Shown piece after piece: positions 40,604-51,454 of a DNA stretch of 64,000 nucleotides. How positions within the stretch are numbered: position 1 is the stretch's first letter; the number at the start of each line of letters is the position of its first letter. This DNA comes from Spinacia oleracea (lineage: Eukaryota > Streptophyta > Magnoliopsida > Caryophyllales > Amaranthaceae), in contig NC_079491.1 in assembly GCF_020520425.1 (NCBI RefSeq), forward strand, positions 30,309,449 to 30,373,448. The letters run 5' to 3'. The notes beneath the pieces were generated by a model. It saw only the letters and a program-made list of their open reading frames with translations, was not told the DNA's origin and did no database searches. The position numbers and the translations under genes are program-made.

Positions 40604-43373
40604 ATTAAAAAACTACAATTGAAAAGAATAAACAAATAAATAACCATTCACAGTTTCTCTTAATAAACTTAAATTCTAGCATACATGCATAATTCAATGT
40701 TTATTAAGCATTTTATTCAAGTTATGTGTTCCGGCAGGTGTGAATAAAATGATTCCAAGATCCTAAAATCATTGAAGAACTAAGCACAGTTTGTCGACTT
40801 AATCCTAAAACATCTTAGGTAAGCAAAAGCCTTTTCCTAATAGTCTAGAAACTATTCTTGGTTGATAGGTACGTCTAAGAACTTATTAGGTAAACCTATC
40901 GATTTTGCCACGACATTTAAAGGACTCCTTACTTATATCGTTGAGTTTCACCAAAACTAACATGTACTCACAATTATTTGTGTACCTTTCCCCTTTAGGA
41001 CCAATAAGTAACACCTCACTGAGCGAAAACTATTACTAGATTGATGTAAAGGATATCCAAGCAAGTGTATATTTTGGCATGGCACCTTTTAACTCAATTT
41101 TTAAGTTTGGAACTTTAAGGCTTTTACTATGTTGGTTAGATTTTAAGTGAACTAAAATCCTTAATCATGCAACATAATCAAGCCACAATCTCATGCATAA
41201 TTAAGACATATTTAAAGCAATAAATAACTTAAAGCATGCATAAGATAAATGTGATCTAGTATGGCCCGACTTCATCTTGAAGCTTCAACTTCAAAGTCCG
41301 TCTCGAAAATCTCCGTGGGAGGCACCATTTTCTTCAAATAGAATAAGCTATAATTAAAACTAATTACAACTATTTGATGGTACGCAGACCATATTTGAAT
41401 TGAAAAACGACTTTGGTACTTTAGACCAATTACATTCAAATTAATGGTACGCAGACCATATTTTCTATCCTATTTGGGCCATACTAGTCACTTCATAACC
41501 TGCAAAACAGTACATATACAATATATACCATTCACCCATTCATTATCATGAATGGCCCACATAGCTGGTTGGTAAAACACATTATGCATCACGTAAACAT
41601 TTGCAGCAATTAATCAAGGGCACCAATAATCTACCAATTATTCAGTCCTTATTAATTCTAATCAAGTTGTTTTAACCTTAAGGATTTGTAGACCTAATCA
41701 AGAGTTTATGACTAAAAGCGCTCCCACTTAAACCAATAAATTCATATGCTTTACTAATTTTAAACATAAAAATGTATTTCTAGTCTAACCGGAAACATAC
41801 AAATTTAATTAAATTTAAAGCTCATATAAATTTATAATTGAATCCAAAAAAAAAAATTTAATTTAATTTCAGTCGTATTTAAATTAATTCATGATTTTAA
41901 TTTTAGTAAAATAATTAGAATAAATAAAATTTATTATAATTATAATATTCAAAATTAAAATCCAAGAAAATAATTTAAATTATTAATTTTAAAATTAATT
42001 AAAATTACGTAAACTGAAAATTTCAAATTAAAATTTCAAAACGATCTAATCGCAACGCAAACACCTCACGCATCACACGCCCATGGGCCACACGCACACA
42101 GCCATCGCTGGCCATGTGCGCGCAGCCCATGCGCTGCGTCGCATAGCTGCTGCTTCTACCCTTCGCAAGCCATCGCGCGAGCTGGTGCTCGCTGCGCGCG
42201 CGCCAGCGCTCGATGCACGCAAGCATGTGCTCGCTGCGCGCGCGCCAGCGCTCGATGCACGCGAGCCATCGCTCGCTAGCGCTCGCTGCACGCGGGCCAG
42301 CGCTCGCCAGCGCATGCTGTGCGCGCTTGCTAGCGCTCGCTTGGTGCGAGCCAGCGCTCGCTGCGCGCGGCATCGACGCTGGGCGCAGCACTGGTGGCAT
42401 GCGAGCTTGCGCTCGCTGCGCGCGAGGCTGCGCGCGCTTGCGCTAGGCAGTGCGCGTTGTGGCGCAGCTCGCTTGCTGCCCACACGCGACTGCCGTGCCT
42501 TGCCTTCGCCCATGCCCATTCGTCCATTGCTCATAGCCCACGACACAAGGCAGGGCTGCTGCCTTGTGCTCGTGCACCATGCCCTTGCTCATTGCATTCG
42601 TGCCGCATGGGCGACGAGCTCCCTTGCTCGTCGTCACATGCCCGCACTATACAACACCCCTTAAGGGAAACACGTAGCGTCCATTGCTTTGTGCGTGCAA
42701 GTTATATGAACGAATCGCATAAAATTTAAAAAATTTATACTTAAAATTAATGACAAATTAATAAATAATATTAATTTCATAATTTTAGGGCGAAAAATCG
42801 AAAATTTATTATTCAATTGATTTCCGATTAACATGGATTCAAGTCTAGGTCATAAAAATTTAAAATTTATCATAAATTTACAATTTTTATGGTGGTTTTT
42901 AATCATAGGTATCTAATTAAATTATAATTAATTATGAAAATCAAATTAATTCTAAATTATTCTAATTTTCAACAAATTAATCATAATTACAAATTAGATT
43001 GCATAATTAACAAGGCTAGGCATTCAAACTTGTTAAACATATACAGTAGGTCAATCAAAAATTCAAGATTTACCAACAAGAATTGCAAATATTTAATTTA
43101 ACATCTTAAATTTACGAAATTTTGCATTCGAAAAACTAAAACCTTCGAAAAGTCATAGTTAGGATTCGAATGCCTTTTACATGCGGAATTGACACAAAAA
43201 TCACTCATTTTGGATGAGTAACGAAGAAACTGCCGAAAAACTGCGTACGTATAATTAAATAAACGCAATTTGCAATTAATTAACAATTACGAAAATTAAT
43301 CACCCCTTTTAATTCTTGCAAATTTGTAATATTTAATCATGTTTATGCAATTTAGATTATGAAAATAATAAGA
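40604..43373. other. Long copia leader (primer-binding site to gag)
   Basis: About 2.8 kb of mostly AT-rich leader, unusually long for a copia element. It includes the GC-rich block at 42040-42660, and the phrase GGTACGCAGACCATATTT twice, near 41380 and 41444. No gene with a recognised domain. Confidence 0.6.
42040..42660. repeat. GC-rich minisatellite block in the copia leader
   Basis: Variants of GCCAGCGCTCGATGCACGC and GCTCGCTGCGCGCG are repeated many times. Almost all six frames are open here and encode Ala/Arg/Ser-rich sequence. The surrounding leader is strongly AT-rich, so the base composition changes abruptly at both edges. Confidence 0.8.
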
Positions 43374-43386
43374 GGCTCTGATACCA
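43374..43386 (-). other. Primer-binding site of the copia element
   Basis: On the - strand, TGGTATCAGAGCC lies one base inside the 5' LTR. This is the standard initiator-Met tRNA site of copia elements. Confidence 0.95.
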
Positions 43387-43387
43387 C

Positions 43388-44767
43388 TGTTAGGTTATGA
43401 TACATATGACAATTCATAAATCATGCGGAAACAACCATTAAGCCAGGAATACATATTATTTACACATAATCATATAGCATAGTTTAGAAGCATACTCTTT
43501 GTTGCGTGCCTTCCCTAGCTGCGCCCGAACCGAACAAGAACAAGTCTTTAGGACTCCAAGTATCGTCCCTCCGTAGATAGTCCACAGCACGTCCGGATCC
43601 GCCTTAAGATTGACCAACTAGAATCGCCCTTAAGGTACTAATAATTTCGGCACTTTTAGGCAAGGTATGTGACTGGATTTTTCTCTCAAAAACTCACTTT
43701 GAACACTTGAAAGCTCGTTATAAATTGTGAACCCAGGCCACATATTTATAGGGGTATGGAAAGAGAATTGGAATCCTACTAGGATACGAATTAATTAAAT
43801 TAGAATCCTAGTGGAACTCTTATTTAATTAATTTATCTTTTAGGATTAGGAATTTAATCATTAAGCGAATTCTATACGCTTTAGGATTCGAGTAACACAC
43901 TTCGAGTAATACGCTAGCACCGCACGCAGGCCTTGCGGCCCACGCACAGCGCCAGCCCACTCGTCGCAGCCCCGCGCGCGCGCCCAAGCTTCGGCTGGGC
44001 CTGGCTTTTGCGCTGGGCCTGGTCGCATGCTTGGCGTGTGGTTGTTGCGCTTGGCTTGCTGGGCGATGGCCCCGGCTTTGTGCTGGGCCTTCGTCTGGCA
44101 GGCCTCGTCCGATGCTAATTCGTACGATGCGCTTCCGATTAAATTCTCGATTCCGGAATTCATTTCCGATACGAACAATATTTAATATTTCCGATTCCGG
44201 AATTAATTTCCGTTTCGAACAAATATTTAATATTTCCGTTTCCGGAATTATTTTCCGATTCCGATAATATTTCCGATTCAGACAATATTTCCGTTTCCGG
44301 CAATATTTCCGATTCCGGCAATATTTCTATTTCCGATAATATTTTCCGATACGTACCATGTTTCCGTTTCCGGCAACATCTACGACTAGGATAATATTTA
44401 TATTTCCGATACGATCCATATTTCCGTTTCCGACAATATCATCGTTTCCGGAGTATTCATTTGCTTGCCTTTGACGATCTCAGCTTCCACTGGAACCAAG
44501 ATCCGTCGATTCCGAATATCCATAGATGGAGTATTTAATGCCATTAAATACTTGATCCGTTTACCTACTATTTGTGTGACCCTACGGGTTCAGTCAAGAG
44601 TAAGCTGTGGATTAATATCATTAATTCCACTTGAACTGAAGCGGCCTCTAGCCAGGCATTCAGCTCACTTGATCTCACTGAATTATTAACTTGTTAATTA
44701 ATACTAAAGCGCATTTATTAGACTTAACATTGAATGCATACTTGGACCAAGGGCATTATTTCCTTCA
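43388..44767 (-). repeat. 5' LTR of the copia element
   Basis: Same length as 34400-35779 with about a dozen substitutions by eye. It carries the TATA box (TATTTATA on + at 43743-43750) that would drive - strand transcription. Confidence 0.95.
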
Positions 44768-46514
44768 GGAAGAACTCACTGCGGCCATGACCATCATGCA
44801 AAACTTCCTCTTCAATGAGAAGCAGGAAGGATTGGCAAAAGACCGCAGAGAGGAGAGGAGGACCAGGCGAAGGCTGAACGAGCCGCCCAGTGTAGAAGTG
44901 TCCAGACCCGAACGAGAGCTCCCTCCCTTGACAGGAACACACCTGACGTCGAGATGGATGGAAAGCACGTGGGACACCCAAAAAAGGGCCCAACAACAAC
45001 CAGATTGGTTTGCAAGACCAACGCCTACTCCAACAGCTCTCCAAAGCGAATCGACTACTCGTAACACTCGGATCCGAAGCTCGGTGCTCAGCAGGTTGAG
45101 GCCCTCGGTCCACTCAAGGTTAAGACCTTCGATCCATACGAGACTCGGGGTAGGCGAATCAAGCAGATCTGGCGAACGACCCGAGGTTAGTAGCCGAGAA
45201 AGAAGAAGAGACAGGAGGCATGATCGAACCCCTAGCCCCCATCGTACGCCCGAACGTTCTAATCACAGAACCTCGGCGAACAAAGGCATCAGGGCTAGAT
45301 TCGGGAAAAGAATCATGACTCCCACGTCATCCCCTTTCTCGGACGAGCTGATCATGGAAGAAATCCCGAAGGTGAGGCTGCCAGCACACTTGACATATAG
45401 CGGAATCACAGATCCGAGGGATCATGTCATCTCCTACGAGCAGCAAATGTTCTTGAGCCCCTACTCCGAAGCATGTTGGTGTAAATATTTCCCAACCACG
45501 CTAACCGGAGTGGCGGGAGAGTGGTTTAGATCGCTGCCGAAGGGATCGATCAAAAGCTGGAAGAAGCTGAAAAAGAGATTCTGCACGCAGTTCGTGAGCA
45601 ACAATCGCCCCGAGCGAACCACAGCAGAACTAACCTCAATCCAACAAGAAAGAGACGAAAGTCTAAGAGAATTCATGGCCAGATTCATGAAGGAATCCAC
45701 AAACATACCAAACTTGCAGCCAGACGTGGCCATCTTCGCCTTGAAGCACGCGCTCCAGGAAGGGAAATTTCGTGACAAGCTCTCGATGAAAAACCCCTCC
45801 AAAATAGCCGACGTGCTCCAAATGGCTGATGCATTCATCAGAACCGAAGAGTTCAACAAAGCTGCTGCAAGGTTGAAAGGATCGTCGGATCCGAGAGACA
45901 CAAAAAATGTCCAGAGCAAGCCCGAGGGCAGCTCAAGGAAAGGGAAGGAGAAAGTAGGAGTTAGAGAAATGAGCCCGAAGAAAGACGGGAGAAGGGGTGA
46001 ACTTCAACCCAAATACGCTAACTACACTCCACTAACTCTACCCCGAAAGGAAATCTTTAGCCTCAACAGAAATGATGAAAAGTGGAAACTACCTGGGAAG
46101 CTCAAGTCCAACCCAGCTAGGAGAAACAAGAACAAATGGTGCGAGTTTCATGATGACTTCGGTCACCACACCGAAGAATGCAACTCGCTGAAAGACAACA
46201 TTGAGGACCTCGTTCGCCGAGGTTATCTGAAGCAATACTTGTTAGACCGAAGGGAGGAAAAAGAAAAGGCCGCAAGTGGCAAACAACACGAGCAACCCCA
46301 GAAAAGGGTCTACGAAGCAACAGGGCACAAGAAGAATGACATCCTAGTGGTGTTCGGGGGACAGAAGTCTGGCCAGGCCAGCAAGAAACACCTAAGAGCT
46401 CTCACCCATCGAGTCAACTTCAGCGCAGTGGGAGACAACCAACCACACCCCCCGAACATGACCTTACTGCCGATGATTGCTTCGGAGTCCAGTACAAACA
46501 TGACGATCCTTTAG
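44768..46514 (+). pseudogene. Tat gag, main part
   Basis: The frame continues from the copia LTR, so its upstream part (before 44768) is not gag. It resumes at EELTAAMTIMQNFLFNEKQE. Arg/Ser-rich repeats follow (SRLRPSVHSRLRPSIHTRLG). The capsid-like core (about 45410-45850) includes ITDPRDHVISYEQQM, LTGVAGEWFRSLPKGSI, FCTQFVSN and FMKESTNIPNLQPD. A zinc-knuckle-like CEFHDDFGHHTEEC appears near 46140-46180. The frame stops at 46512-46514, while the protease frame is already open nearby. A C run at about 46447-46453 is the likely place of the frame change, which may be a mutation or, less likely, programmed. Confidence 0.88.
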
Positions 46515-46522
46515 TCATTTCC

Positions 46523-48925
46523 ATGGACCTCAATAACCACAACGTACACCGAGTGTTGGTCGACGGAGGAAGTGCCGTCAACATCATCTTCAGAAACTGC
46601 TTCGAGCAACTGATCCTCGAGGAGTCAGAGGAAGAATTGACGAAAGTCAGTTACCCCCTGATCGGATTCAACGGATCCGCAGCTATCCCTCGAGGAAAGA
46701 TCACCCTACCAGTCACAGTGGGCGAAGGCCAAGCAGCAAAAACCCTTCGGGACGAATTTTTGGTGATGGACTGCGACTCCGTATACAACGTAATCATGGG
46801 AAGAACCATGATTCACAAGATGCAGGCAGTCCCCTCCACGTACCATCAGCTGATGATATACGTCTCAGACGCAGGATTCGCCGAACGAATTAGAGGTAAT
46901 CAAGAGGTTGCAAGAAGAACCTGCCACACCGCCATCCGAAAGCCCAAATTAGGAGACGGTTCCGAGGCTGACATAATAAATGTTCCCTCTGCTGAGGAGG
47001 AGAAGGAGGCAAAAAGGAGAAAAGCAGGCACGAGCAGCTTATCTCCCGCAGAGGTCGATGCCTGCCCCGAAACCCTATCTCCCGAGCCAGATCAAGAAAT
47101 GGAGGATATCCTCATCGAGGAGGGTTCAGACAGGAGCGTCCGAATAGGCAAGGGCCTAAGCTCGGGGCTCCGAATCGATTTGATCCAACTGCTCAGGGAT
47201 CACAAAGACATTTTTGCATGGTCAGCAGCAGATATGCCAGGGATAAATCCGAAGTTGATTTGTCACAAGCTGGACGTCAACGCTGAAGCTCGGCCAATCA
47301 AACAAAAGAAGAGGAATTACTCCTCGGAGAAGAACAAAGCCATCGCCGAAGAGGTGAAAAAATTGCAGGAAGCTGGATTCATCGAGCCAGGCATGTACCC
47401 GAAATGGTTGGCCAACGTGGTGATGGTCAAGAAAGCAAACGGCTCTTGGCGAATGTGCGTGGATTTCACAGATCTGAACCGAGCCTACCCCAAAGACTGC
47501 TATCCCCTGCCGAGGATAGACCAATTGGTCGACTCTACCAGCGGCCACGCACTGCTCAGCTTCATGGATGCCTTTTCGGGTTACCATCAAGTGTTCATGC
47601 ACCCCGACGACAGGGCGAAGACAACATTCATCACGAGTGCAGGAGTGTTCAACTACAAAATGGTGCCCTTCGGCTTGAAAAATGCCGGCGCTACCTACCA
47701 GAGGCTAGTTGATCACGTCTTCGCCGACCAGAAAGGGAGGAACGTCGAAGTCTATGTGGATGACTCCATTGTAAAAAGTATCAAGGAGGAAAACCATGTC
47801 AAGGACTTGGCCGAGACCTTCGGAAATCTGAGGAAATACAGCATGAAGCTGAACCCGAAAAAATGTGTCTTCGGGGTGAAGTCAGGAAAGTTCCTCGGTT
47901 TCATGGTGAGCGAAAGGGGAATCGATGCGAACCCGGACAAAGTCCAAGCAGCGTTAGATCTACCCGAGCCGAGGACCAAAAGAGACGTGCAGAGGCTAAC
48001 CGGCAGGTTAGCCACACTAACAAGGTTCATATCGAAAGCCTCGGACAAGGGAGCCCCTTTCTTCAAAGCACTAAAACCAAAGAGCCTCCCGGGGGGAGAA
48101 GCAGAACCAATCAAGAAAAAGGGGGTCCTGAGGAAGGTAGACCCCGAGCTGATATGGGAGCAAGAGCAAAAAGAGGCTTTTCAACAACTCAGAGCCCACC
48201 TAGCCCAACTGCTGACACTGGCCAGACCAAAGGAAGGGGAAACCCTATATCTATACGTCGCAGTCAGCCCCGGAACCGTCAGTGCAGTGCTTCTTCGGGA
48301 AGAAGAGAAGAAGCAACAGCCAATCTACTTCACCAGCCGAACACTCACAGGGGCCGAAACTCGGTACCCGCTCATCGAGAAAGTTGCATATGCAGTGGTG
48401 GTAGCTGCACGAAAACTGAGGCCATACTTCGACTCCCATCAGATCACAGTACTGACCGACCAACCACTCGAGAAAGTACTCGACAAAATAGAGAGGTCAG
48501 GAAGATTGGCTGCCTGGGCCTTCGAGCTATCAGAGTTCGGCATCAAATATCAGCCGAGGACAGCCATCAAGGCACAGGCGTTGGCAGACTTCTTGGCCGA
48601 GTGCTCATACCAAGAGATGCTGGATGATACGAAAAGCACTTGGGAGGTCTTCACTGACGGATCTTCCACAGTAAACGGCTCAGGAGCAGGAGTTGTATTA
48701 ATCCCCCCAACAGGGAAAAGCATAGAGTATGCATTGAAGTTCGGATTCAAAGCAACTAACAACGAGGCCGAATATGAGGCCGCAATCGCAGGGATAGAGC
48801 TTTGCTTATCCCTGGAGGCCGAGCATGTTTGCCTCAAAACTGATTCCCAGCTTGTAGCCAACCAGATCCGAGGGGAGTATGAGGCCAAGTGGCCCAGCAT
48901 GACAGCTTACTTAGCGAAAATTTAA
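46523..48925 (+). pseudogene. Tat protease, reverse transcriptase, RNase H
   Basis: An 800-codon frame. The protease reads RVLVDGGSAVNIIF (a D-G-G-S active site, usual in Tat). The RT includes WLANVVMVKKANGSWRMCVD, DLNRAYPKDCYPLPRID, MDAFSGYHQV, MVPFGLKNAGATYQRLV and the catalytic VYVDDSIVKS. The connection and first RNase H follow (LYLYVAVSPGTVSAVL, YFTSRTLTGAETRYP), then a second RNase H domain: EVFTDGSSTVNGSGAGVVL, NNEAEYEAAIAGI, KTDSQLVANQI, the dual RNase H arrangement of Tat elements. The frame ends prematurely at 48923-48925 inside the second RNase H; the missing end continues in another frame after about 48915. A one-base shift in an A/T run is the simplest explanation. Confidence 0.92.
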
Positions 48926-50378
48926 ATCCTTAACGTCAAAGTTAAGATCCTTTGAAGTCATTCTCATTCCCCGAGGACAAAACACGCAAGCAGACGCACT
49001 GTCAAAACTCGCAAGCTCAACACTCATCGACCTAAACAGGTCGGTCCACGTGGAAGTTCACCAAGAGAGAAGCATTGACTTGCCACCCCCCACAGTATGC
49101 AGTTTACGTACCGAACCCAGCTGGATGGACGCAGTAATTGCATACAAAGAAAGGGGAGAACTTCCCGAAGATAAGCTACAGGCGAGAAGGCTGAAAAGAT
49201 TCAACAAGTGGTTCATCATCGACGCCGAAGGAGAGCTCATGAGGAAATCATTCTCCGCTCCACTGCTAAAATGTGTGGGTCCAACAGACGCTGACTATAT
49301 CCTAAGGGAAATCCACCTCGGAATATGCGGAAACCACATCGGAGGCAGGACATTGGCACACAAAGCTCTTCGGGCCGGATACTGGTGGCCCACTATGGTT
49401 TCCGAAGCAAAGCAGATGGCAAGGAAATGCGAGAAATGCCAAAAGTTCGCACCAGCTATCCATCAACCAGCTCAAACCTTACAATCAACACTATATCCCT
49501 TACCATTCGCACAGTGGGGGTTAGACATCATTGGTCCCTTCCCCTCAGCTACGAACCAGAAAAAGTGGTTGATTGTAGGAGTCGACTATTTTAGCAAATG
49601 GATCGAAGCCGAAGCTGTCTCCTCCATCACCGAACCTCAGGTCCGCAAGTTCATATGGCAGAACATCATCACAAGGTTCGGCATACCAAGATTGATGGCC
49701 TTCGACCACGGGAGACAGTTCGACAACACCCCGCTACAAAAATGGTGCAAACAGTTCGGCATACACCTAGCTTACTCGGCAGTTTGCCACCCACAAAGCA
49801 ACGGGCAAGCTGAAGCTGCAAACAAACTCATCCTCAACGCACTCAAGAAAAGAGTCGAGGATGACAAAAACAAGTGGTTGGAAGAGCTACCCGGAACGTT
49901 ATGGTCCCTTCGGACCATCGAGAAAGAAGCTACTGGGAAAACACCGTTCCACCTTGTATATGGATCCGAGGCTGTCATCCCTGTGGAAATCGGAACAGAA
50001 AGCTTGAGGATCCAGGCATACAACAGGTATGATGGACTCCAAGGAGAAAGCAACAACCAACTTCTGTCTGAAGCTCTCGACCTACTAGATGAAGCTCGGA
50101 ACGATGCAAGGACACTCAACGCAGCTTATTTGCAGAGGGTCAACAAGCATTACAATCGAAGAGTCAACGCCAGACCCCTAAAAGTCGGCGATCTAGTACT
50201 CAGAAACGCCGCCTCGGTTCAAAAAGGACGGATCCATGGCAAACTCTCAGCCACCTGGGAAGGACCATACATCATCCATTCCGAAAAAAGGCCAGGCACG
50301 TTTATGCTGAAACAGTTAGATGGAACAATCTTGAAGAACCATTGGAATACCGAGGTTCTCAAGAAATATTTTGTATGA
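48926..50378 (+). pseudogene. Tat RNase H end and integrase
   Basis: After the frame change the sequence reads FEVILIPRGQNTQADALSK (the C-terminus of RNase H). The integrase follows: the HHCC zinc finger (REIHLGICGNHIGGRTLAHK ... CEKCQKFA), and a core with WGLDIIGPFP, VGVDYFSKWIEAEAV, FDHGRQFDN and HPQSNGQAEAANKLIL, so all three catalytic acidic residues are visible. KEATGKTPFHLVYGSEAVIP and the C-terminal GPYIIHSEKRPGTFML complete it. From 49050 the frame is intact to TGA at 50376-50378. No chromodomain is present, as expected for Tat. Confidence 0.92.
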
Positions 50379-50772
50379 TCTCTGTCTGTAAACCAAGTAA
50401 GTTGTTTAATGAGAAGAGGAAAGCCGTTTGGCACCATGTGTTTCATTAAACCTATCTCTATATTTCAAATTCATTGTCCTTTTATATATACATGCAGCCT
50501 CGGATCTGATCAGTACGAGACTAAAAGCAGGTTGACTTTGCCCATTCCTTGATAAAATGCAAGAAATGACCAAATCATACACTTCGGGGAATCGTCCAGA
50601 ATCCTCGGATTCGCGATACCTCGATAAACCTTGTTCGCAACAAACAGTCGCTCGAATCAAGTTATAAAACTTCGGCTCAGATCCATGGATCGCCAAAGTC
50701 ATAACTAAGAGGCAGACTAGCGATCTCTTGCCCAGGTTTCCGAACCACAAAAGATCGGAAGAACAATTCAGA

Positions 50773-51070
50773 CCTCTTAGCAGATCGACGGATTTAAAGA
50801 GTATGGAAATTAAAGAGTCTCTTAGCAGATCTACGGATTTGAAGAACTCGCAAAATTAAAGAGTCTCTTAGCAGATCTACGGATTTGAAGAACTCGCAAA
50901 ATTAAAGAGTCTCTTAGCAGATCTACGGATTTGAAGAACTCGCAAAATTAAAGAGTCTCTTAGCAGATCTACGGATTTGAAGAACTCGCAAAATTAAAGG
51001 GTCTCTTAGCAGATCTACGGATTTGAAGAACTCGCAAAATTGAAGAGTCTCTTAGTAGATCTACAGATCA
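50773..51070. repeat. 46-bp tandem repeat in the Tat 3' spacer
   Basis: The unit contains GTCTCTTAGCAGATCTACGG and ATTTGAAGAACTCGCAAAAT. About five near-perfect copies, with diverged copies at both ends, are spaced 46 bp apart (CTCTTAG near 50819, 50865, 50911 and so on). It lies between the integrase stop and the 3' end of the antisense gene. Confidence 0.92.
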
Positions 51071-51454
51071 AAGGATCCCTCAACAAATCCACAAAGAAAA
51101 GCTCGAGAATTACAAGTTCAAAGGCAGACTTAAAACTTCGGAAAGCGCAAAAAAAAAAATATATTGAAAAGAAGCAGCCAAGTAACGAACATTCATTTTT
51201 TATTCAATATTCGGGGGAAGTACAAATACATCAAACCAACTCGGGACACACCCGAGGACCCTCAAAAATTGAAAACAAAATGAAACAGTTAAAATCGGCA
51301 GCCATCAACAGATAATACCGGCCTACCGAAGTACTAAAAAGCAAAAAGAAACAAGTACAACGCAGCGCCGAGGCAAAAGGGGGAAAGGCAAGCACACATT
51401 CGGAAGTCCTCAACTGGAACCGACCGACTCTGAAGAAGACGACTGCCCGAATCC

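Larger units (their letters stand above)
34400..44767 (-). mobile_element. Ty1/copia retrotransposon nested in the Tat gag
   Basis: Two 1,380-bp LTRs begin TGTTAGG and end CCTTCA on the + strand. The perfect duplication GGAAG (34395-34399 and 44768-44772) lies in the Tat gag. A TGGTATCAGAGCC primer-binding site adjoins the right LTR, and gag, protease, integrase, RT, RNase H lie on - in copia order. About a dozen differences between LTRs (near 1%) indicate a recent insertion. One nonsense and two frameshifts disable the polyprotein. The lineage (Tork/Angela/TAR area) is uncertain. Confidence 0.95.

Noticed and set aside
42083..42664. Several overlapping Ala/Arg-rich ORFs on both strands
   Set aside because: All frames are open because of the GC-rich repeat; no domain or start context supports a gene.
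44691..44767. Apparent N-terminus of the Tat gag frame
   Set aside because: These bases are the end of the copia LTR; the gag sequence starts at the GGAAG duplication (44768).
47863..48627. 254-codon frame overlapping the Tat RT in another frame
   Set aside because: It is the shadow of the RT/RNase H frame; the RT motifs are in the 46523 frame.
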